Assembly (NCBI RefSeq): GCF_037977385.1
Contig: NZ_CP150277.1
Coordinates: 2,953,001 to 3,017,000 of the forward strand
From: Terribacillus sp. FSL K6-0262
GTDB lineage: Bacteria; Bacillota; Bacilli; Bacillales; Amphibacillaceae
Direction of reading: 5' to 3'
DNA: 64,000 nucleotides
A program made the translations under genes and the position numbers. The notes under the pieces were generated by a model. It saw nothing but the letters and a program-made list of their open reading frames with translations. It did no database searches and was not told the DNA's origin. Positions 16,799 to 24,592 of the stretch are shown here, in pieces. The number at the start of each line of letters is the position of its first letter. Position 1 is the stretch's first letter.

Positions 16799-18142
16799 AT
16801 GACTGGTTTTATCGCGCTGGTAGTGTTCATCGCGGTCATTATTATATGGAATGTAGCAGTGAAGCGCAATATGGGGGAAGCGATGCTGCTGGGCTTCATT
16901 GCCACCGTATTGTTTGGCGGAACGGATGCCCCGGGATTATTTTGGGATGGTCTGGTATTTGCTTCCACTTATGAAGTATTATATGCTGCTGTGGCTTTTG
17001 TTTTCATGGCTTTCCTGGTTGATCAGCTCCATTTGATTCAAGCTCTTTTACGCATATTGAACTCACTTATTGGAAAGCTGCCAGGTGGTGCAGCTTACAT
17101 GAGTACGCTGGGCTCCGCTATCCTAGGTGCTCTTTCTGGTTCTAATTCAGCAAATACAGCAACTACCGGATCGATTACAGCACAATGGATGATCAAATCA
17201 GGCTGGAGCCGTGAGACGACAGCGACTATCCTGGCTGGAAATGGCGGATTGGGAGCTGCATTACCACCGAACTCCTCGATGTTCATCATGCTGGGTTTTG
17301 CGCCGATCGGAGCGGTTGTTGCAGAGGGCGACCTTTACATTGCGCTTTTGATTGGGGGAGCTTATCAGGTCATTTACCGGCTTATACTAGTATTCTTTCT
17401 TGTGAAAAAGAACGGTATCAAGGCGCTTCCCTCTGAGGATTTAGTCGGATTCAGGGAAGCGCTGAAAATGGGCTGGAAGTCCATCTTCATTTTCTTCGGG
17501 GCATTGATTCCGATACTTGTCACCGTGGGGCCGATTGCCGAAGCTTTGAAGGATAATCCCAACATAGGCCCAGAAGCAATGGATGAAATTTCACTGATCA
17601 CTTGGATACCGATCCTGATCATGATCATCAGCCTGATCATCGGCTGGAAACGGACACCAGGTTCGCTGTCGAATTGGTCCGAATTGCTATCATCTGCCAT
17701 ACCCCAATTCACGACAATCGGTGCGCTCATGCTATTTGCGGTGGCTGCCAGTGACGTTCTTTCGCAATTAGGGCTTGCAGATGACCTCAGTCAAATTACA
17801 TCTTCACTTGATGTGCCGAAATGGCTGATGGTCCTCATGGTTGGCATATTAGTGACGCTGGTAGCTGGACCGCTGTCATCTACAGCCACTCTCACCGCCG
17901 TCGGCTTGGTTTCCTTCTCGGCACTGACCTCCGCTGGAGTGGATCCAATGGTAGCTGTCGTGGCAATACTGGCATTCTCATCAACCGAAGGAGCCTCACC
18001 ACCAGCATCTGGATCCATATTCATCGCTTCTGGTCTGGCAGGTGCAAGACCAGAAAAAACGTTCATGCCGCTTATCGCCTACTACATGCTGCCGATAGTG
18101 GCAATCGGCTGGTTGATAGGAATGGAGATATTACCTGTATAA
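16799..18142 (+). CDS. TRAP-type (DctM-like) large permease
   Basis: 447 residues with about 12 membrane segments. It has a DctM-like Gly/Ser/Ala-rich stretch (LGALSGSNSANTATTGSIT) and repeats of the same kind in the second half (LVAGPLSSTATLTAVGL, FSSTEGASPPASGS). The start at 16799 follows GGGGAGGGAG; an earlier in-frame TTG has no ribosome site. No DctP solute-binding protein lies nearby, unlike classical TRAP systems. With the small membrane protein downstream it probably forms a secondary transporter for the cluster's organic acid. Confidence 0.8.
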   Translation: MTGFIALVVFIAVIIIWNVAVKRNMGEAMLLGFIATVLFGGTDAPGLFWDGLVFASTYEVLYAAVAFVFMAFLVDQLHLIQALLRILNSLIGKLPGGAAYMSTLGSAILGALSGSNSANTATTGSITAQWMIKSGWSRETTATILAGNGGLGAALPPNSSMFIMLGFAPIGAVVAEGDLYIALLIGGAYQVIYRLILVFFLVKKNGIKALPSEDLVGFREALKMGWKSIFIFFGALIPILVTVGPIAEALKDNPNIGPEAMDEISLITWIPILIMIISLIIGWKRTPGSLSNWSELLSSAIPQFTTIGALMLFAVAASDVLSQLGLADDLSQITSSLDVPKWLMVLMVGILVTLVAGPLSSTATLTAVGLVSFSALTSAGVDPMVAVVAILAFSSTEGASPPASGSIFIASGLAGARPEKTFMPLIAYYMLPIVAIGWLIGMEILPV

Positions 18143-18162
18143 AGGGAAAGGTGTTGATATTC

Positions 18163-18414
18163 ATGCGAAAAATCGCTGAGATATTGTTTAAAGTGCTTCT
18201 GGTGGCTTTTCTTACATGCGGCACACTGCTTGTGCTGGGGCAGATTCTAGGCATCATACTGCAAAAGGGAGAGCTTATCATTCTCAGCGCTGAATGGTTT
18301 AAAAATCCCACGATCATCCTGAGCGCATTATTCAGCCTTGTGGGCTTCTCACTGAATTATTTGCCAAAAAGGAACGATGCAAAGGAGCAAGATAGCAGTA
18401 TGTATGGAGGTTGA
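18163..18414 (+). CDS. small membrane protein, possible partner of the TRAP-like permease
   Basis: 83 residues with two hydrophobic segments (LFKVLLVAFLTCGTLLVLGQ and IILSALFSLVGFSLNYL), a basic N-terminus and a charged C-terminus. It starts 20 bases after the permease stop behind AAAGGTG. TRAP transporters use a small four-helix DctQ subunit; this one is about half that size, so it may be a reduced or different partner. The function is inferred only from linkage. Confidence 0.65.
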   Translation: MRKIAEILFKVLLVAFLTCGTLLVLGQILGIILQKGELIILSAEWFKNPTIILSALFSLVGFSLNYLPKRNDAKEQDSSMYGG

Positions 18415-18514
18415 ATCTGGTGGCCGTGCTTTCGGGGACGTTCACAGGCACGGAATAAAGACCTGAGTCACTATCTCAGGTCTTTAAGCTGTCCAAAGAG
18501 GAGACTCATTTGTC

Positions 18515-19096
18515 TTATTTCCTTACAAGTACTTTATCGATGATGCCATATTCCCTCGCTTCTTCAGCAGTCATGAAATAATCGCGGTCCGTATCTGCAG
18601 CAACCTTTTCAATTGGCTGTCCAGTGGATGCGGCTATCAATTGATTGATATGCCGACGTTGTCTCGTGATCCTACTTGCAGTGATTGCAATATCTGCTGC
18701 CTGCCCCCTTACTCCCCCGAGCGGCTGATGAATCATTATTTCACTATTCGGCAGTGCATACCTCTTGCCCGGTGTCCCCGCCAGCAATAGGAGTGCGCCG
18801 AAAGATGCTGCCATCCCCGTGCAAATCGTCTGGACATCCGGTTTGATATACTGCATCGTGTCAAGGATGGAAAAACCTGCCGATATCGAACCTCCAGGGC
18901 TGTTGATGTATAGCGAGATATCTTTTTCCTGATCATCTGCTGCTAAGAATAACAGCTGCGCAACAATGGCGCTGGCCATCGCGTCGTTGATTTCTTCACT
19001 GACCATGATGATTCGGTCCTTTAACAGTCTTGAATAAATATCGTAGGATCGTTCTCCCATATTCGATTGCTCCACTACATAAGGTATCGTATTCAT
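18515..19096 (-). CDS. ClpP-type serine protease paralogue
   Basis: 193 residues, the full length for ClpP. The catalytic triad is Ser98 ([12 protein letters not shown]), His123 ([10 protein letters not shown]) and Asp172 (DTDRDYFM), with oligomer contacts such as [21 protein letters not shown] before the ATG at 19096 sets the start. The gene is 81 bases downstream of a sigma-factor gene on the same strand, an unusual partner. The main housekeeping clpP normally lies elsewhere in Bacilli, so this is probably a second, specialised peptidase. Confidence 0.93.
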   Translation of the reverse strand: MNTIPYVVEQSNMGERSYDIYSRLLKDRIIMVSEEINDAMASAIVAQLLFLAADDQEKDISLYINSPGGSISAGFSILDTMQYIKPDVQTICTGMAASFGALLLLAGTPGKRYALPNSEIMIHQPLGGVRGQAADIAITASRITRQRRHINQLIAASTGQPIEKVAADTDRDYFMTAEEAREYGIIDKVLVRK

Positions 19097-19177
19097 ATTC
19101 CACACTCTCCTTTTCATTCTTCATCATTGGAACGGATTGAGAGGCAAATACGATACGGGTAAAAAAATTGCAGCACT

Positions 19178-19813
19178 TCAGGCTGCGGCCATACAGAGAT
19201 TTGAATTTTTCCCGAAGCTTGAGCTTGGAGCGTGAAACAAATCGGGAATAATCCGGATGAGCACAGCGGGATCTTCTCTTTGAAGCGAGATTCCGACAAA
19301 CTCCAATACATCCTCTTGATTCAAATTCTCCCAGGAGCTTTGAACGAGTGGGTGGATGGTGTTGGATTGGATATTCAAGCGAGCCCGGTGCAGCAGTGCT
19401 TTCACAGCTGAATCATTCAAGTCGAGCAAATCTGCTATCTCCATGGTTTGAAAATGAAATGCTTCCTTCAAAGCAAACACGATCAACTGCTTCGGTGTCA
19501 GTTTTTTCAGCTTCTCCAGCTGCTGTTCTGCGTCTTTCTTTTCATCTGAAGCTGTCTCCCTGATTTCCGATACAAGCTCTTCTTTCTTCTGTTTGCGTAT
19601 CCGATCGATCCAGGCGTGATAGGCAATCTTTTTCAACAGGCTTACAGGCGGAGGGAAGGAGTCTTTATATTTAATCAAACTTCTCAATACAGCTTCCTGC
19701 GTGATTTCATCACTATCCCATTTATTCTTCGTCAAGTACATGCAATAGTGTGACAGCTTATCCATCGTTTCCGCTAATTGTGTTTGGCGATCAACTTGCT
19801 CATGCTGCTCCAT
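19178..19813 (-). CDS. ECF-like sigma-70 family factor
   Basis: 211 residues. Region 2 lies at residues about 15-80 (WDSDEITQEAVLRSLIKYK and LLKKIAYHAWIDRIRKQKKEE, the core- and -10-binding helices). Region 4 lies at about 105-150 (LTPKQLIVFALKEAFHFQTMEIADLLDLNDSAVKALLHRAR). A C-terminal extension of about 60 residues follows and may be regulatory. AAAGGGG precedes the ATG. No anti-sigma gene is adjacent; the clpP paralogue is the only downstream partner, so proteolytic control is one possibility. Confidence 0.87.
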   Translation of the reverse strand: MEQHEQVDRQTQLAETMDKLSHYCMYLTKNKWDSDEITQEAVLRSLIKYKDSFPPPVSLLKKIAYHAWIDRIRKQKKEELVSEIRETASDEKKDAEQQLEKLKKLTPKQLIVFALKEAFHFQTMEIADLLDLNDSAVKALLHRARLNIQSNTIHPLVQSSWENLNQEDVLEFVGISLQREDPAVLIRIIPDLFHAPSSSFGKNSNLCMAAA

Positions 19814-20090
19814 TATGTCATCACCCCTTTCTCACTTAAACGCCGTGATGCTGTATTTCGATATGGGTTTCTTTCTTTTTTTGAATGGATGGCACAGATT
19901 ATTTATTTTTGCGTTTCCCTTTAACCATACCATCACCTTGGCTAATAGCAAACAGTCTCATGAACGTAGCTGCTGGTCTGCGTGCAGTCTCGGTCTTAAG
20001 ACGGAGATAATCCCATCCCACAGATTGTTTGCTGTGTATTTCCAATTACTTATACTGGAGGTGACAAACGGAAGAGGGAAGGTTGGTAGA

Positions 20091-20261
20091 ATGGAAGTTT
20101 CATCAAATAAATTGCAATTATCTCGAAATCGCAATTTCAGGCTTGTTTTCATAAGTATGCTGTTTTCTGCACCTGGCTATTATGTTTATTTCATGGGTGC
20201 CATAACCTCATCCTGTTATTGTTTAGTATCACTGAACAACATTTTCCTGGCCATGAGCTGA
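20091..20261 (+). pseudogene. N-terminal fragment of an MFS transporter (probable)
   Basis: After a plausible ribosome site (GGGAAGG) the frame reads MEVSSNKLQLSRNRNFRLVF, then ISMLFSAPGYYVYFMGA, which resembles the cytoplasmic start and first helix of major-facilitator proteins, and then loses similarity and stops. Another frame continues hydrophobically (NLILLLFSITEQHF). No rest of a transporter follows. The 663-base interval 19814-20476 holds nothing else except a GGTGCATT/AATGCACC palindrome at 20327-20344. Confidence 0.38.
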
Positions 20262-20476
20262 AAATATGCTGAGACGTCCCTTGCCTTCGATAGGGGATAT
20301 GAACTAGAAGGACGATCCCCAAGATTGGTGCATTAAAATGCACCAGATAGGAAAATGATGCGAACTCATATTGTATAATGAAGTATGCATATGACAGCCA
20401 TCTGTAGTATTCTTTTTCTATGAATATTTAACCTTTGTGAATTTCAGTTTTTGACATCTTTCCATGGAGGTGGATC

Positions 20477-20767
20477 ATGGAACACGAAATTTTTTCTGTA
20501 TTCTTGGGGATTGTGTTCATCGTGTTAGCTTATTTGGTGAATGTCAAAAAGATGGTCGGCATTCTGAGAGGGTATAATCAGCAGCGGATCCGAGACAAAC
20601 AAAAATTCATCGATCTCGTCAGTCCGTTCTACTTGGTCAGCGGAGCCATCTTGATTTTAGTGCCTTTTATTTTCTCACCGGAATGGAGTATGGTTGCCAT
20701 CCATTTAGTCATCATGGCTAATTTAATCCTGTTGATTTATGTGAATGTGAAGATGGTGGACAAGTAA
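20477..20767 (+). CDS. DUF3784-like small membrane protein
   Basis: 96 residues with three membrane segments (IFSVFLGIVFIVLAYLV, PFYLVSGAILILVPFIF, MVAIHLVIMANLILLIYV). The loop after the first helix (KKMVGILRGYNQQRIRDKQKF) has the Gly-Tyr-Asn pattern common in DUF3784 proteins. A strong GGAGGTGG precedes the ATG. It converges on the phospholipase-like gene with an 8-base gap. No function is known. Confidence 0.72.
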   Translation: MEHEIFSVFLGIVFIVLAYLVNVKKMVGILRGYNQQRIRDKQKFIDLVSPFYLVSGAILILVPFIFSPEWSMVAIHLVIMANLILLIYVNVKMVDK

Positions 20768-20775
20768 CTTCTTTC

Positions 20776-21045
20776 TTATTTTCTATAGCCGCTGCACGTT
20801 ATTTGAGTTTGCAGCTTCATATAGTCATACATCAGCCGTGCATGTCTGCCTTCTTGTGTACGGGGATCAAGCAATGGACGAAGACGGTTCATAAATGCTT
20901 GATCACATTCACAGCGATTTCCGTTCCTTCTGTAGCAGATATCATGCTGTCTGCAGGCAGCGTCCACTCTATTGACGGGCGCACCTGGACCGCTGCAGCC
21001 CGGTCCGCACCAGTTATATCCTGGGAAAATACAAAAACGCGGCAT
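20776..21045 (-). CDS. miniature phospholipase-A2-like protein
   Basis: 89 residues. The PLA2 signature is clear: a calcium-loop-like YNWCGPGCSGPG (residues 10-21) and the catalytic His34-Asp35 in DAACRQHDICY (29-38). Eight cysteines are present. AAGGAGGG upstream fixes the start at 21045, not at the longer frame. There is no signal peptide, so it may act on internal membranes, the spore or a lysing cell. Reaction expected: hydrolysis of the sn-2 ester of phospholipids. A long palindrome lies upstream. Confidence 0.75.
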   Translation of the reverse strand: MPRFCIFPGYNWCGPGCSGPGAPVNRVDAACRQHDICYRRNGNRCECDQAFMNRLRPLLDPRTQEGRHARLMYDYMKLQTQITCSGYRK

Positions 21046-21081
21046 ATCGTCCCTCCTTCCGGTTTGAAAGTACTGATGGTC

Positions 21082-21117
21082 CAGCATATACACAATCCAT
21101 CCATTGTGTATATGCTG
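21082..21117. repeat. perfect 15-bp inverted repeat
   Basis: CAGCATATACACAAT, six-base loop, ATTGTGTATATGCTG. It is about 37 bases upstream of the phospholipase-like start and has no T run, so it is more likely an operator or an mRNA 5' hairpin than a terminator. Confidence 0.7.
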
Positions 21118-21207
21118 TTATCCTATCCGAGGGACCTTATTTCTTAAGAGAGACAATCCTAATTTGTTGAATGATGCCGCATAGGGGGCATATCTGATAT
21201 ATACACT

Positions 21208-21243
21208 AAAAACGGTCAGTGGCTTACGATGCCTCTGGCCGTT
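21208..21243 (-). terminator. terminator of the ABC ATPase gene
   Basis: Stem 21211-21223/21231-21243 with one wobble and one mismatch; read on the minus strand it is followed by TTTTT. It lies 96 bases after the ATPase stop. Confidence 0.65.
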
Positions 21244-21338
21244 CCTATTATATTATGACCATTCTTGTCATTTATCTGATATAGACCCTGCTTGAAACCT
21301 TTTGCGCGATGCTAAATCCTTCTTTTATCGTTCCATCC

Positions 21339-22130
21339 TTATTTATTTGCCATCTGTACCCGTGATAGCAGAGGACGATCATTATCCCATAATACGTTTA
21401 CCGGGATCCCGAAAAATTCGGAAAGCCGTTCACTCGATATCATATCAGTCGTATCTCCAGATGCGAACACCTTGCCTTCCTTAAGCAAAAGTGTCTTATC
21501 GAAGGCAGGTGAAATCTCTTCGATATGATGGGTCACATAGATGATGGTAGGTGCATCTGGTTTATCACTGATCCTTTCGATGGAGTCCAGCAATGCTTCG
21601 CGTGCCAAAAAATCCAATCCATTGGCAGGTTCGTCCAGTATGAGGAGAGGAGGGTCGGCCATCATGGCCCGTGCAATCAAGACCCGCTGCCTTTCTCCGA
21701 GCGACAGCATTTCATAGCGGCGGTTCGCGTATTCGAAACAGCCGAGATCATATAGCAGCTGTGCGGCCCTTTGCCTTTCATCATCGGTAGGTGTCTCATA
21801 AAGACCGATGGAAGCGTAAGCACCGCTGAGTACGACTTCGAAAGCATTATCACTTGCATCGATTTTTTGCTGAAGGGATGAAGATACGTAACCGATTTGG
21901 ATCCGCAGTTTTTCGGCTAGATAAGTGCGGCCGAATTCCATGCCCAAAACGCTCATATTTCCAGCTGTCGGGAAGCTGTACGCATTCAATAGATTCAGCA
22001 AAGATGTTTTGCCAGAGCCATTGAGACCGAACAATACCCAATTCTGTCCTTTTTCTATCTTCCAATCGAGATCCTGCAAGATCCAGTTTCCGTCTTTTTT
22101 CAAAGACACATTTTCTAATTCTATGATCAT
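21339..22130 (-). CDS. ABC transporter ATP-binding protein (YlmA-like)
   Basis: 263 residues, a single nucleotide-binding domain. Walker A GLNGSGKTS (about 37-45), signature LSLGERQRVLIARAMM, Walker B PPLLILDEPANGLD and the H-loop THHIEE are all present. The start at 22130 has GGAGGG at a spacing of 8; the earlier ATG abuts the ribosome site. No membrane component is adjacent. Stand-alone YlmA-type ATPases of this length (264 in B. subtilis) are common; the substrate is unknown. Confidence 0.9.
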   Translation of the reverse strand: MIIELENVSLKKDGNWILQDLDWKIEKGQNWVLFGLNGSGKTSLLNLLNAYSFPTAGNMSVLGMEFGRTYLAEKLRIQIGYVSSSLQQKIDASDNAFEVVLSGAYASIGLYETPTDDERQRAAQLLYDLGCFEYANRRYEMLSLGERQRVLIARAMMADPPLLILDEPANGLDFLAREALLDSIERISDKPDAPTIIYVTHHIEEISPAFDKTLLLKEGKVFASGDTTDMISSERLSEFFGIPVNVLWDNDRPLLSRVQMANK

Positions 22131-22229
22131 GGCCATTCCCTCCAATGACAAGTTACCTCTGAAATAATTTAATCAGACAAACGCCGATTTTTCAAAACAT
22201 TTCAATAATTCGGATGGGAAGGTGCGCAT

Positions 22230-22751
22230 CTACTGCTTTTTAAAAGGATACGTCGTCCATTCTGCCACTTCATTTTCTGTGACTTGGATCAGTGCCAGAC
22301 GTATCATAGTTGCCGTAAATGGATGCAGTCTATCCTTTGCCAGCTGCTGGACAGCTGCATATTGCGTTTGACTCAGATAATTTGCAAGCGTGATGTGCGG
22401 GATCCAATTATCTGGAGTATAGAGCGGAGCAGGCATATGCAGGGCTGAAATTTTCCGCTGCAGCTGCATCAATGAAGTGCTTGGATTCGGCAGCAGCAGA
22501 AATGCATCCTTGCCCATAAAACTCCCGAACAGCTGAAAGCTTAAAGGAAGCGGGTCGTATTGCTTTGTGATTTGTTCCATGCCATATATCAGCTGGTTGT
22601 CGGCTTCATGGAATGAAGCAAAGGTGAGATGCGGTCTGTGTCCCTTTCGCCGAAAAGCATAATCGGTAATATCTTTCTCCAGCAGTTCTTCCCATAATGC
22701 TGTGATCGATTTTTCGGTGGAAGCATCAAAAAAACCTGCCAATGCGTACAA
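22230..22751 (-). CDS. 2H phosphoesterase (2'-5' RNA ligase/LigT family)
   Basis: About 173 residues with the two histidine motifs of the 2H superfamily: HRPHLTFASF (residues about 38-47) and WIPHITLANY (about 116-125). Members hydrolyse or form 2',5' or cyclic phosphodiester bonds. GGAGGG abuts the ATG at 22757, so the TTG at 22751 at a spacing of 6 is the likelier start. It is the last gene of a tight operon with two ATP-grasp ligases, which suggests a joint pathway. The substrate is unknown. Confidence 0.83.
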   Translation of the reverse strand: MYALAGFFDASTEKSITALWEELLEKDITDYAFRRKGHRPHLTFASFHEADNQLIYGMEQITKQYDPLPLSFQLFGSFMGKDAFLLLPNPSTSLMQLQRKISALHMPAPLYTPDNWIPHITLANYLSQTQYAAVQQLAKDRLHPFTATMIRLALIQVTENEVAEWTTYPFKKQ

Positions 22752-22753
22752 CG

Positions 22754-23590
22754 TCATCCCTCCATGTATTGCTGTATATGTTCCAAATAAAGCCGCACGA
22801 TATTGATATCACTAACCTTACTGAGCGTCCTGCTGCCGACTACATCTTCGATTTCATTGAACAGGAAGCCGCCATTCCCGTCGAAAAGAAAATCGATACC
22901 GACAAAGCCGAAATCATAATGATTGATGATACGTTGAACAAGCTGCAGCTCCTGCGTATTCAAAGAATAAAAAGCTGCGTTACCGCCAAGTGAATAATTA
23001 GCTCGAAAATCCTGTTCGCTGCTGCGAAGGACAGCTGCTATGACGTTTTTGCCTATCACAAAAACACGTACATCCTTTCCGGAAGTGGGAGCCAGCTCCT
23101 GCATTACAATCGGATGATTGCCGTACTGCTGCTGTAATGCTTGGTACTGGTCTTCCGTTTCGACCAAGTGCACTTCTTTGCCCCCGCGCCCATGTGCTGA
23201 TTTCCAGACAAAGGGGAATGCAAGCGGCGCCTGGAGTAGAGGAGTGTGTGTCTGAAAATACATGTCCACCATGGGGATTTCCAGTTTGGCAAGCTCCATA
23301 TGTGTCTTGATCTTATCGTTTGCCAATGCGGCCGTCTCCGCATTATTGAAACAGACGATTCCAGCCTGCTCCAGCTGTGCAGTCAATAAAGGGTCGATTG
23401 TCCGTACTATGGCAAAGTCGGCGTTTTTCCTATGTATCCTTACTTGTCCTTGTTCAAGGCCCACTTGCAGCTCATCTGTGTAGACGAGCTGCAGGTCGAT
23501 GGCGAGCCGCTTGCTTTCTGTAAGGAACCAATCAATGAAAGCGGCGTTTCGTTTCGCATCCGTACGATGATAAATCAGCCAGCCAATCAT
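22754..23590 (-). CDS. RimK-like ATP-grasp ligase, copy 2
   Basis: 278 residues. The ATP-grasp parts are visible: the lid/phosphate loop FVWKSAHGRGGKEVHLV (about 127-143), the nucleotide region IVMQELAPTSGKDVRVFVIG, the RSSEQDFRANYSLGG loop, and the metal-binding end FGFVGIDFLFDGNGGFLFNEIEDVVG. Family enzymes join a carboxylate to an amine using ATP, RimK adding glutamate. Its start overlaps the stop of the upstream paralogue. The acceptor is not known. Confidence 0.87.
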   Translation of the reverse strand: MIGWLIYHRTDAKRNAAFIDWFLTESKRLAIDLQLVYTDELQVGLEQGQVRIHRKNADFAIVRTIDPLLTAQLEQAGIVCFNNAETAALANDKIKTHMELAKLEIPMVDMYFQTHTPLLQAPLAFPFVWKSAHGRGGKEVHLVETEDQYQALQQQYGNHPIVMQELAPTSGKDVRVFVIGKNVIAAVLRSSEQDFRANYSLGGNAAFYSLNTQELQLVQRIINHYDFGFVGIDFLFDGNGGFLFNEIEDVVGSRTLSKVSDINIVRLYLEHIQQYMEG

Positions 23591-24480
23591 GACAGCACTT
23601 CCTTTATGTAGGAAATGATCGATGCAGATACATCCACACCAGTGCAGTCATAGATAGAACGGATATGTGCATTTGAATTCACTTCGCACACAAGCGGTTC
23701 TCCTTCCGGTCCAAATAAAAGATCCACCCCTGCAAAATCGGTTCCGACTGCAGCTGCAGCTGCAATAGCCAATTCGGACTCTTTTTTGGTTGGGGTATAC
23801 TGCTCCATACTTCCCCCTCGGGATACATTTGCCCGAAAATCAGTTTCGGAGGAGCGAATCATCGAGGCAACAATCCGGCCGCCGACAACATTTATCCGAA
23901 TATCCCTGCCGTGGCTTGTTTGGATATATTCCTGCAGGACGAACGGATCGGTTCCTATTTCGGTGATTTTCCGGTGCAATTGTTCTCTGTTTCGGATCAG
24001 ATATACTTGTTCGCCGAATGAGCCGAAAGCTTCCTTGACAATCATCGGAAAGCCAAGCTCTGTAATGGCAGGATCGAACATCTCCAGCTGCATCGGCATT
24101 GTGCCTGGGAATATTTTCGGTGCGATTATCGTCTTGGGAATCCTTATCCCCGCCTCTGACAGGGCCTGGTACATAAGGATCTTATTGTCACAGACAGCAA
24201 TCGATTTACTTGAGTTGAAAAGCGGGATTCCCATTGATTCAAACTGCTGGGCGAGCGGAATATCTTTGTCGCTGAATACGACGAAGTCCGGCAATGCTTG
24301 CTCATCTTTCAGCAGATTGCTGTCAGTTCCGACCATTGCCAGCAATGCATTATTTTTAATGATTTTCATTTCGATGGCGTGGGCATGGGCAGCACGTTGA
24401 ATCCATTCAGCGAAATCGAGAAATTTCTTGCCGCCAAGATGACCGTTATAAATGACCCAGCCAAGTTTCGGTGTAGCCAT
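23587..24480 (-). CDS. RimK-like ATP-grasp ligase, copy 1
   Basis: 297 residues, homologous to the next gene. ATP-grasp blocks: FPMIVKEAFGSFGEQVYLI, FVLQEYIQTSHGRDIRINVVGG, RSSETDFRANVSRGGSM, and the metal end TDFAGVDLLFGPEGEPLVCEVN. AAGGAAAGG before the ATG at 24480 fixes the start; a further 81 codons upstream are spurious and run antisense into folC. The first of three tightly packed genes, divergent from folC with 112 bases between. It could make an amide-linked peptide or tail; the substrate is unknown. Confidence 0.88.
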   Translation of the reverse strand: MATPKLGWVIYNGHLGGKKFLDFAEWIQRAAHAHAIEMKIIKNNALLAMVGTDSNLLKDEQALPDFVVFSDKDIPLAQQFESMGIPLFNSSKSIAVCDNKILMYQALSEAGIRIPKTIIAPKIFPGTMPMQLEMFDPAITELGFPMIVKEAFGSFGEQVYLIRNREQLHRKITEIGTDPFVLQEYIQTSHGRDIRINVVGGRIVASMIRSSETDFRANVSRGGSMEQYTPTKKESELAIAAAAAVGTDFAGVDLLFGPEGEPLVCEVNSNAHIRSIYDCTGVDVSASIISYIKEVLS

Positions 24481-24592
24481 AATCGAATTTCCTTTCCTTA
24501 GGTGATGCGCAACAAATGAAGAAATTATTTCTATAGTGGCAGCACAAACTAGTTTGATATAATTATCAATTATACATGGAAGGAGATGCTTT

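Noticed and set aside
19815..20090. Upstream part of a 148-codon plus-strand frame
   Set aside because: No ribosome site and no recognisable protein; only the last part from 20091 resembles an MFS start.
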